From Exophiala sp. HKRS030 (taxonomy: Eukaryota > Ascomycota > Eurotiomycetes > Chaetothyriales > Herpotrichiellaceae), in NCBI GenBank assembly GCA_023897205.1, contig JAHWDD010000001.1:1736001-1800000 (forward strand): DNA of 64,000 bases. The letters are read 5' to 3'. This document shows positions 55,238 to 64,000 of the stretch, one piece after another. A program made the position numbers and the translations under genes. How positions within the stretch are numbered: the first letter of the stretch is position 1; each line of letters opens with the position of its first letter. Under the pieces are notes generated by a model, which saw only the letters and a list, made by a program, of their open reading frames with translations, did no database searches and had not been told where the DNA came from.

Positions 55238-56206
55238 ATGCGTCCGACCTCACGCTTGTTCGCGACCGTGAAATCGGCCAAAAAGTTCCTCGAACCCAAC
55301 ACACCCACGGGCCTGACAGGTCTAACCACCCACCCGTCCCCACGACCAGCTCTCATCTACACCTACCGACAAACCCTCAAGAAACTCGAACAGATACCCA
55401 AAAGCTCCGTATATAGACAGTCGGTCGAGGCGCTGACGAAGCAACGGCTCGAGATCGTCGAGGCCCAACGACCCGAGGGCTACGAAAAATGGCTCGAGCG
55501 GGTGCGGAAACAAATCGAAGCCAACCCGGCCGCGTACGGTAGATTCATGAACGCTGACGGGAGCCTGGGGAGTCAAAAGGCGCACGTTGAGTCAGTGGAC
55601 AACTGGGATGGCATCGTCACGCGGCAGGATGCGCTGCAGGAGGGCACGAACAGCATGGCCGAGGCCGAGAGGAAGGCCAAGTCCGTCGGTGCCGAAGTAC
55701 AGATCGTCGACAAGGAAGCCGCAGAGGGGAAATTGCCCACGGTCGAAGATTTGGAGGTTGAACCTCCTTTGACGAGAGAGCAGTATGTTCCATTTCACCT
55801 CATCTACACTTGACCCCTCCCCAAAACAGAGAGCGAGAGAGAGAGAGAGAGACAAGTCGATTGCGAATAAACACAACGAAACAACAGAAATAATATCATT
55901 GTTGGCTGACGATATATATCTTCTTCTCCCACAGGATCGAGACTATCGAGAACAAGATTGGGGCTGGGTTGATCGAGGAAGTCATCCAGGTCGCAGAGGG
56001 TGAACTTGAGCTTGTGGACGAGATGTTGGTTCATCAACCGTAAGTTTCCTCTTTTTTCCCACTGGCTTCGAAATCCTCCGTATCGAATCTGAATTTGAGA
56101 GTATTTATACTGACGCATATATGTATCAATCATTAGGTGGGAAGAGCTCGAGGAGAAAGCACCGACTGGTCAATGGGTCTACTTTGAGCGTGGTAACAGA
56201 GTTTAG
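55238..56206 (+). CDS. NADH:ubiquinone oxidoreductase 29.9 kDa subunit (NDUFA5-like)
   Basis: Three exons, 55238-55782, 55935-56039 and 56137-56206, encode 239 residues. The N-terminus MRPTSRLFATVKSAKKFL is a typical mitochondrial presequence. The NDUFA5 domain (about 35-110) includes YRQTLKKLEQIPKSSVYRQSVE, quoted here only in part for its family-typical LExIP and YR. The C-terminal tail IEEVIQVAEGEL and WEELEEKAPTGQW matches the fungal 29.9 kDa subunit. It is an accessory subunit of the complex I peripheral arm. Intron 1 (152 nt) carries a GA microsatellite. The 3' end faces the QCR10-like gene. Confidence 0.9.
55835..55852 (+). repeat. GA microsatellite in intron
   Basis: Nine GA units within intron 1 of the complex I subunit gene; a neighbouring GAGC extends it imperfectly to the left. 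Confidence 0.85.
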
Positions 56207-56688
56207 AGACCGCTTGTCTAGATGCGTAGTCCTGGCGAGCTGTGTATATATGATACCAAAAAGACGTGACCCGAGTCCAATAAGCATTCACGAACTTAGC
56301 TTGGAACCTCATGTCCTCTCCACGAAACGTTTCTAATATTCGTACGGAGTATGCCAGGTCATACCTACTGACAGCGAAGATCTCTTTAGCATGGCTTGGT
56401 GTTGATGCTGTATTCTTGATTCCTGAAACTTTGGTTTGTTCTATTGTTTTTGTTTGGGCAGTGCTTCTACTCGTACGACCGACGGACTACCTGACGTTAT
56501 GTCACCCAAGCAAAGCATTGATTGGTCTTTTTTCTCTTTTCATATCTTCAATTCGCAACTCTTTGTCTCCCAAGTTCACGCCATGATTGATATATACAAT
56601 TTGCGCCCCGCTCTTCTCTCCAACACCATCACCACGAAGACAACGACTCTTTCTGTCCCACCTTCGTTTGTTCCTCCTTGGCTGGTGC
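56207..56688. other. convergent 3' flank
   Basis: No gene seen between the complex I subunit and QCR10-like stop codons; T-rich with no clear structure. Confidence 0.5.
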
Positions 56689-57147
56689 TTAGAAAGGATT
56701 GTCCTCCGGAGGGACCTCTCGCACCCAGTATTCACCAATCACCGGGACCTTGGAAAGAATATCGTTTCGAACCTTGGGGACCTCGCCGAAGAAGAAGAGG
56801 GCAAAAGTACCTGCGGCGACACCGAATCCGGAGGCGATTGTACCGTAACGCAGGAGCTTGGGGAAGCTCAGGCCCATTAGGTTAGGGATGTGCTTGGTCC
56901 TGTCGTGACGAACGTGTTAGTCCATGAATTTACAAATTTCGCGTGTGATGGTAGTAGGAGCAGCAGTAGGAGCAGGAGCAGCAGACAGTACGTGGATCGG
57001 GAGGTCTATTCTTTTGGTATAGAAAGGGCAGAGAAAAACGTACTTGGGTCCATAAGGTGAAATATATGTGTTGTAGGTGGGTTGTTTGTTGTAAACTCGC
57101 AGGGGAGTGCGCCCGGAGGACTGGAAGCCTTCTTGTGAGATGGCCAT
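56689..57147 (-). CDS. QCR10: cytochrome bc1 complex subunit 10 (QCR10-like)
   Basis: Two exons, 57147-57044 and 56899-56689 (144-nt intron), give 104 residues. SPYGPK spans the junction. A PNLMGLSFPKLLRYG segment precedes a single membrane helix (GTIASGFGVAAGTFALFFFG). The protein ends in VPVIGEYW..PPEDNPF, matching the PPEDKP tail of yeast Qcr10. It is a small accessory subunit of respiratory complex III in the inner mitochondrial membrane. No cleavable presequence is visible, as expected for the family. Confidence 0.82.
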
Positions 57148-58931
57148 TTTATGGCTTTGCTTTTGAGACGGCCGGGACTAGGGCTGTGGTGGGCGTTGGG
57201 GGAAAGCTGGAAAGGAATGTCTCGATTTCAAGGTTCAACGTCGTCGATGTTCGAGAGCTTGACGAAACTTGGGAAAGCTCGGAACCTGCTTTACAGCGGA
57301 TCATTCGTTCTTGAGGTGCAGTTATTGGCTGTACGTGGCCGGCCAATCAGAAGAGAGATATTTCACAAGGCGATAATGGATGAATGAAGCTGGGTTTGGC
57401 GATGCTAAAAGCCGCAATTTCATGATCGTTCTGGGCTATGATGAATCTTTGCGAGGTATCTATCTTCATAAAGAGGAGATATGATGGTCCTTAGTGCAAA
57501 GATACAGCAAATGTCGCGCCTCCAAAACTACCTACCTAGAGGCAGGGGCTGCCATCGGGAAAACACCAGACACCACTCACAACGAGGGCATTGTTCATAT
57601 CGCAGCTCCAGATGCTTCGCGTCGTTCATTGTATCTTTTATATCGGTTCAGTGGCTGGAGTGTCTCGTTGACCTGACAGAAACCTATCCCTAGGACCATT
57701 TTGTCTAAACACCAGATCGAGACATGCGCATGCGTTCTTCAGCCACGCAGACAGTACTCGTGCTATTGTCGAAGAGATTTCTCTATCTTATAGTTTCTCG
57801 ATTCAACATCATGAATTCAGAGGGATTCCATTACGCTGTCTTAGTCTCTCTTGTTTTCCAAGGATCGCATACCTGTCTAGATAAGAAGTTCACTCACGCG
57901 CGCATAGCTCAACACCTGAAGGTGCTCGAAACACCAAGACAAAAACAGCGACAAGAGTTACAGCCCACAAGGAATGTTCTAGGTTCCTGGCTTGATCTGT
58001 CTCTTTGACAGCGATGAACCTGACATTTTCTTTCCCAACTCTCGAGCCCTCAAGCCCCCAGGCGAGCTCGGTCACACAAGGACACTTCACGAGCATGACT
58101 TTGCTTCTTTAACCGGCTCCCCGATTTATCACGCCCAGACGAGCCTTTGGCCTACTGATCATTCCGATGCATTCCTGTCGTGACCATTCCGAACGTTTTC
58201 ACCCCACATCGTCATGGCTGTCATGGATTCAAGGACTTGCAATGCATCCTCGGAATCAAACCCACATGGAAACTTGATCATCAACCCGTGAAATGAATTC
58301 CCCGGGAAATCAACAAATGAGAATCTGATATAAGCGAAAGCTAACGCATTTTCACAGCTGAAGCTTACCCAATCTGTTCTCCTAGGTGAGATTAGCCAGA
58401 GCAAAACCCCCCACAACGAATCGCACTCGCTGCGGTGGCTTCGGTCCATGGGCTCGGCTTTTGCGATCAATCATCAAAAGTGCGCCAGGGCCCCCGAGCT
58501 TCGGCCCTGTCCAGGCTTCATGATTGCCCGGGGTACCGCTCTTCTTGCCTAAATGATAGGCCCGCCCGCCGCCTGGGATGGGGCATTGTCGCGTGGGGTT
58601 TTATCCGATGGGCACTTATCCGGGGGCATACTGGGCCATGTGAGAGGCAGGATGTTCAGCGAGTATTGCCCATTTCAGGCGAGAGGCTCCAATAAGATCA
58701 AGACGCCTGAATATGCGTGTGGACTTACTTACAAAAGCGGACTATGGAGACAAAAAAACGATAAGACTGACTGATCACCCTCCCCCCCAGAGCTTTTCGC
58801 ACATTCTGCGCAGTGTCCTCCTTTCTACCCTACTTTTCCTTTGCGGTTCGTTTGGTTCTCGACCTGTTGTTCCAGGAGAAAAGTCCTGTTCACCCTACCA
58901 TCAAAACACTTAGCGACAGACCACCAACACC
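57148..58931. promoter_or_regulatory. long divergent intergenic region
   Basis: About 1.8 kb between QCR10 (leftward) and the MFS gene (rightward). No convincing gene: frames are short and lack motifs. CTACCTACCTAGA lies at 57528-57540. The boundary between core and accessory genes on the right side falls here. Confidence 0.5.
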
Positions 58932-60690
58932 ATGACCATGGAGGCAGACAAGGAGATAGGAGAGCCCACGACCTCGATCGAAAATGTGACCCAACTTCAC
59001 GAATTCGAAAACAGAGAAGGATACATCATCGACGCGACCGACCCGGAACATGCCAATCTCAAACGAGCGCGCGATGGTCATACCATCCTACTCCCTCAAC
59101 CTTCTTCCGACCCCCAGGACCCTCTGAACTGGAGTAGGTTCAAGAAACACTTGATTCTCATCATCATCTCCATGACGTCCTTCCTCCCCGACTACGGCAG
59201 TGCCACTGGTGCGGTTACCTTGCTTCCTCAGGCGCAGGTGTGGAACATGACCCCCGACCATGTCAACCATTCGCAGGTGGGCAACGTCTTCATGCTGGGG
59301 GCGGGCGGTGTCGTCGTCGTCGCTCTCTCGGCGTATTTCGGCCGTCTCCCTGTCCTGTTCTATTTCCTCGTGCTTGCCACCGCGACGGCGGTGTGGTGCG
59401 CCGCGGCCCAGTCGTTCGAGTCGTTCATGGCCGCACGTATCCTGAACGGCTTCTTCAGCACCGTGGCCCAAGGGGGTGGATTGATGTTCATTTACGACAT
59501 GTTCTTCTTCCACGAACGAGCCAGGAAGATCAACATTTGGGCCGCCTTCATCATCCTGTCCCCGTACTTTGGTCCCTTGTTTGCCGCCTTCATCATCAGT
59601 ACACAATCGTGGCGAGTCCCATTCGAAGTTTACATTGCCGAGGTGAGTACGACCTTGGATCCGTCTTTGAAACGATCCTCCGAAAGGACATGAGCTTTTG
59701 ACTGACGTTTCTCTCACCGTTTCATTAGACTGCCCTGTGTCTGGTCCTGACAATTCTTTTCGTCGACGAGACATACTACGACCGTCGCATCCCGGCATCG
59801 TCCCAACCGGCACGCGGCAGCAGAATCGCCCGTCTTGTGGGTGCCGCGCAATTCCGCTCTCGCGGCCTCCGCAACACCCTAGGGCAGGCACTCATGCGAC
59901 CCGTCAAGGTCGCCCTCAAACCCACCGTCTTCATTTCGTGCTTTTATTATCTTTTGACGTTCGCGTGGGTGGTGGGAATCAACACCACCCTCTCAATCTT
60001 CCTCACGCCCCTTTACAACTTTGGTCCCCTCCAGATCGGCTACTTTTACTTCACCCCCATCGTGGCCGCCCTGCTGGGCGAGGTCTGCGGCCACTGGCTC
60101 CACGACTTCATCGCCACGAGTTACATCAACAAACATAAAGGTCACTTCGAGCCCGAGGTCCGGTTGAAGGCCATTTGGATCTCGACCCCTTTCATGGTCG
60201 CCGGTCTCGTCGGCTTGGGTTTCGCCCTCGAGGACGCCTTCCATTACATGGTGACGAGTGTCTTTTGGGGCCTGTACGTCTTTGGCATCATGATCACCAC
60301 CGTCGCCCTCAACGCCTACAACCTCGACAGTTACCCCGAGGCGTCTGGTGAAGTGGCTTCTTGGATCAATTTCTGTAGAACCACGGGTGGTTTCATTGTA
60401 AGTCAGACCTGTTGTTTTTGTTATTGTTGTTGTTGTTGTTTTTGGAATCTTTTATTTTGTTTTGTTCCGTGTATCTTGTCTTGTTTCCAATTTCGCTAAC
60501 GTCTTTTGTTTCTCCCTTTTTACAGATCTCATATTTCCAAGTGACATGGGCGAATGCACAAGGTACAAAGACCTCATTCGGTATTCAAGCCGCCATTTGT
60601 GGAGCCGCCTTTCTGTTGATTGTGTTTTTACAATTCTTTGGAAAGAGATTGAGAGTCAAGTCTGGAGCATTGAATTTCGCAACTGCTTGA
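58932..60690 (+). CDS. MFS transporter
   Basis: Three exons, 58932-59642, 59729-60397 and 60526-60690, encode about 514 residues; a second ATG follows at 58938. The long acidic N-terminal tail ends in DPQDPLNW just before helix 1, the mark of DHA1-type fungal transporters. About 12 hydrophobic segments are present, with a central cytosolic loop (SSQPARGSRIAR). All introns are phase 0; intron 2 (128 nt) contains a TTG-rich tract (60418-60440). The likely place is the plasma membrane, and the substrate is unknown. It is convergent with the arylsulfotransferase-like gene. Confidence 0.92.
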
Positions 60691-61086
60691 GTAATGAATG
60701 AGTCAGTGGACCCTGGAGAAGAGAGAGGGAAAAAGGAGAAAGAGAGGGCCTCGGAGTGGGCCGAGCATGTGTGTTTTGTGTCTGTTCGTGTTTATAAATG
60801 TCGGATATCGAAAAGGGTCGATCTATATGTACTCTGTATAGATATCCACAGGCTATCGTGTCGAGTATCTCGTCTGATAGGTCGGACGAATCCCAATACG
60901 TACATCGTTTCCCAAGTCTTGTCTCATCGTCTTATTACTTCCCTAACTTATATTATTCAATGACTAAAGGAAGAAAGAAAGATTGTGGGACATGAACTAC
61001 GCCGTGCTAGTATAGGTATTTTGACTTTGGTAGTACTTTATAGCTTGTAGACTAATACTACAGTACTCATTTGTCCACCCTGGAAC

Positions 61087-61118
61087 GGGGAAGATCGGGG
61101 AAAGGGGGAAGACCGGGG
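61087..61118 (+). other. G-quadruplex-type motif
   Basis: Four runs of four or five G (61087-61090, 61097-61100, 61104-61108, 61115-61118) with loops of 6, 3 and 6 nt fit the standard G4 rule. It lies about 400 bp past the MFS stop on the MFS sense strand. Confidence 0.7.
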
Positions 61119-61262
61119 AATCTTGACCGGGAGGACTTGACCGAGTGGGGGGAAGGGGGTCGGCATCAAGGTTCGGTAAGGTTGAGTACCTAAGTAGGTA
61201 GTCACGAGTGCTCAGAGGAACCTACAAGGGCGCGGGTGTGGTGGCACGAAGAAGAGAAAGAT

Positions 61263-61279
61263 CGTCGTCGTCGTCGTCG
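61263..61279 (+). repeat. CGT trinucleotide repeat
   Basis: Five full CGT/GTC units and a partial one in the convergent intergenic region; not part of any credible reading frame. Confidence 0.85.
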
Positions 61280-61597
61280 AAAACCTCATTCTTGTTTTCC
61301 ATTCCCGTAGACTCGGTAGACAAGGTAAACATCCTCACTCAACAAACAACCGTGCAATGTTAAAGTACGTAGAATTGATACATCTGATTGTCATTATTGG
61401 CTTGAGAGTCTTTCAAGTTCTCAGCTCACATACGAGGCAACACTTCTAAATTTACCTCAATTGGATTACTTTTACTTCGTCCTGCGTACTGCGAACTGTC
61501 TCTCACCCACCCACACACCCACACACACCCTACCCCCCTATCCACCCACACACACTCTCTCTGTCTCCCCCTATCTCGGACAACGCACGCTCTCTAT

Positions 61598-63219
61598 CTA
61601 TTTCCCACCAGCAGTGACCTTGACCACAGTAGAGTTCATCGTACCACCATTGTCTGACCTTACCGCTTCAACTTGGATCACCCCGTACTTTTGATCGAGG
61701 TGAGCTGGAGTTTCGAAGCCGGACCTCTGCACGGACGTCACCTTCGCGATCGACGACTCGTTGGCCCCGGCGTAGACGTTCCAGGACTCCACATCGGTGG
61801 CGCCGTTCCAGCTCATGTACACGGTGGTGGCGTTCCCGGCGGTGTTGGAGAAGGCCACCGCCACGGGCGGGTGGGCCGGTTTGGGGCTCCAGGGGGCCTT
61901 GTAGGCTCTGTACGACGACACGTCGTACGAATCGCCAAACTGGAAAGTCATGGTGATGTTGTTCTGAGCGTCGAACTCCTCGGCGACGGGCCAGGCTCCA
62001 TGGCCGGTGAGGACGTGGCCATTCGCGAGGGTCTGGTAACTTCCCTGGGAGACGGCGAATATGGGATCGTTGGGGTTGCGCATGGTCCGATTGACGGTGA
62101 CCAGCTTGGTGTTCATGTCGATGTCCAAGGCAAGAGCCCTGGTGACGGTGTTGTTGTCAAACTCGGTGTTGCCGTTGTCGTGCATGGTGATGGTCACCTT
62201 GTCGGCGTCTTGATGGAGAATGCGAGCGTCGTGTTGGTAGCAGAAGTGGGTGTTCGCCCCGAGTCTGAAGTCACCTCCGTCCATTCCCTGCAAGAGAACA
62301 TTAGCCCAAGCTGTACTGTGTGTTTCTGGAGGTCTTGTTCTCTGCTATATACAAAAGGAGAAGCAAAACTTACCGAAAGCCTCCAGATCACGTTACCCTG
62401 AGGTCCGATCAGGAAGATGCTGCAAAGCAGGCGAACCGAGATGAGGTAGTTGGAGCCATACTTGGCCACCGAGTTCATGTGGAAGTAGCCCCACGGTTCC
62501 TCGAAGGAAGTTCCGTTCCCGGAGATCGAGGTCGTCAGGGGTAGAACGCTGTCGTCCAGCGGAATTTCAGAGCTATGGTTCAGGGCACTCCATGAGAAGA
62601 GAACCTTGTTGGTGGCGACGTCGATCTCGTAGAACTGGCCGTCGATGACGTATCCGTGCCCCGGGCCGCCGACGGAGGACATGTTCGCCGTGGTGATGTT
62701 CACCGCGATGACCAACATTGATCCGTCGGTGGTCATTTGGCTCTCATGGACATCGACGTAGGACGAGTATTTCGTGTGGTCGAAGGTCTGGAAGTTCGGG
62801 GGTTGAAGTGTGACGTTCTTGATCAAGGTGTAGGTGTCGTCGAACATGTTGACTTGACCCCAGCCTAGTCCTTCCGGGTTGGTGGTACCGATCCAGGTCG
62901 TCAAGACCGTCTTGTTCTGGTAGGTCTGCGGTCTCAGCGGCCCGAACGAGATCTCTGTACTGTACCAGACCAGATCCCCATCGTCCGTCAGGATCATTGG
63001 TGTGATCCATGGCGCGGTCCTGTTGAGGACGTTTATGAACATGTAACCTGGCTCAGTCTGGCCGTACTTGGTGGACTGCACCACAGGAATCTGCATGGTA
63101 CTGGGCACCGTGTAGAACGACCTCCTGGTCCCGAGGGCCTGAGGTTTCTGTTGAGCGTCGACTAGGCATGATAGCAAGAGGGTCTGTGCAAGCAACAAGG
63201 CGCTTGCAAGTCGAGCCAT
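61598..63219 (-). CDS. secreted arylsulfotransferase-like (ASST) protein
   Basis: Two exons, 63219-62374 and 62287-61598 (86-nt intron), encode 511 residues. The first 22 residues are a clear signal peptide (LASALLLAQTLLLSCLVDA). The body matches fungal Arylsulfotran_2 proteins, with a beta-propeller pattern, WGYFHMNSVAKYGSNYLIS carrying the conserved His, and HFCYQHDARI. Many N-x-S/T sites suggest glycosylation, and an Ig/FN3-like tail follows after about residue 400. Bacterial ASSTs move sulfate between phenols without PAPS. Activity of the fungal branch is largely unproven, so the call names the family, not the reaction. Confidence 0.9.
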
Positions 63220-64000
63220 GGTCGGTATCCAACGAAAGATGATTTTTGGCTTGGAAATGTGTTTACAGACCTACCTGCTTCCCGCCCTGCGCGAGATCGG
63301 ACATTGCTTCAGTACTTATAGTTCTATTCGAACTTGGGACCCAGCAGCAAACCACAGCACATACGTAATTGCAAGGGATGCAAATATGCCCTCGCCCTCT
63401 GCTAGACTTGGGGTGGAACTAGCGGGGGTGGGGCCTGGTTGGGGAAATTGTACTCGACGAACAGACTCTCTCTCGCGGTCGATACTATTGTTGTTGAGAG
63501 CTCGTATAGACTTCAGGGCAGATGTTGGAATTCTGGAGATATTGCCGTGGGGTATAGTTCGGATTGAAATATAGCGTCCCGCATTTCGAACATTGCGGAG
63601 AATAGAAGGTGTTACGAAAACAAGCCATGACTCAAGTGGCTGTTTGGAGTAGGAAAATATGGGGTATAGATGTAGTAAAAAGTATACTGTAGTCAACCGT
63701 GCCGAATCCCGTCAATTGTGCCGGGAATCAGTGGTGGGACATCCAGTACAGATTCGCACCGCTCGGGAGTTGCAGGCGGTCTTCTTGAAGCTTCAAACTG
63801 ATCATCCGACCAGGAAAAAGATGAATTACCGAGCTCTTTCGGAGACTCTGTCGGAAGACGCACAGTGCCTGCTGTTAAACCATGACTAGGAAAGTCGGCA
63901 GTGGGTGACCTCAAGAACGGCAGTGAGTTCGATTGGCGCGATGGAAGAAATATCTGCCTGCTCCAAGCAGAGAAAACAAGGTGTCTTCCACCCTCGGTAT
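63220..64000. promoter_or_regulatory. arylsulfotransferase-like gene promoter and window end
   Basis: No gene seen in about 780 bp. The leftward gene's promoter should lie here. Short frames on both strands have no motif, and nothing shows that the next gene has begun by position 64000. Confidence 0.5.

Larger units (their letters stand above)
60691..61597. other. convergent region with G-rich and simple-sequence DNA
   Basis: About 900 bp without a gene. It holds a strong G-quadruplex-type motif (61087-61118), a further G-rich run to 61162, GTACCTAAGTAGGTAG (61187-61202), a CGT triplet repeat (61263-61279) and CCCACACA-rich DNA (61505-61560). Confidence 0.6.

Noticed and set aside
59088..59891. 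267-codon antisense frame opposite the MFS transporter
   Set aside because: It crosses the MFS intron and has no hydrophobic or domain pattern of its own.
61673..62401. 242-codon rightward frame opposite the arylsulfotransferase-like gene
   Set aside because: Antisense shadow of exon 2, running on across the intron; Gly/Val-rich without motif.

Overview
The window reads as nuclear DNA of a filamentous ascomycete (Pezizomycotina). Most genes are interrupted by short GT..AG introns (about 41-155 nt, many with a visible CTRAC/CTAAC-type branch site). Two Zn2Cys6 transcription factors, fungal cytochrome P450s, a mitochondrial class-2 dihydroorotate dehydrogenase, NOG1, a V-ATPase F subunit and small complex I and III subunits are present. 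The RidA-amine oxidase fusion recalls the aminopolyol amine oxidase described from the black yeast Exophiala, so Chaetothyriales is a reasonable but unproven guess. I see no rRNA, tRNA, CRISPR array or intact transposon.

Layout. (1) 0.7-12.9 kb: a probable catabolic neighbourhood with a C6 regulator, a short-chain dehydrogenase, a DUF2231 membrane protein, the RidA-amine oxidase fusion, a GRE2-like reductase, a 2-oxoglutarate/Fe(II) dioxygenase and a hotdog thioesterase. (2) 13.9-17.7 kb: a membrane-associated alpha/beta-hydrolase-like protein and a secreted SGNH/GDSL hydrolase, convergent. (3) 18.8-35.6 kb: a second accessory group with two P450s, an MFS transporter, a cupin, two medium-chain dehydrogenases, a 10-exon C6 regulator and a flavin monooxygenase. 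It has no polyketide synthase, peptide synthetase or terpene cyclase in view, so degradation of an aromatic or plant-derived compound fits better than biosynthesis. (4) 36.4-57.1 kb: mostly conserved core genes (NOG1, GNAT, DHODH, an unknown, acyl-CoA synthetase, a large disordered protein, Nur1/Mug154, V-ATPase F, complex I NDUFA5-like, QCR10). (5) 58.9-63.2 kb: an MFS transporter and a secreted arylsulfotransferase-like protein, convergent.

How the parts may work together (inference). In region 1 the amine oxidase half would oxidise an amine to an imine and the attached RidA half could hydrolyse that imine. Reductase, dehydrogenase, dioxygenase and thioesterase could process the resulting carbonyl compound. 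In region 3 the monooxygenases, cupin and dehydrogenases could work in sequence on an imported substrate. The two divergent promoters there share a CCG-N7-CGG element, a candidate target for the local C6 factor. All exon boundaries were deduced by eye from reading frame, splice consensus and family motifs; none is backed by transcript data.
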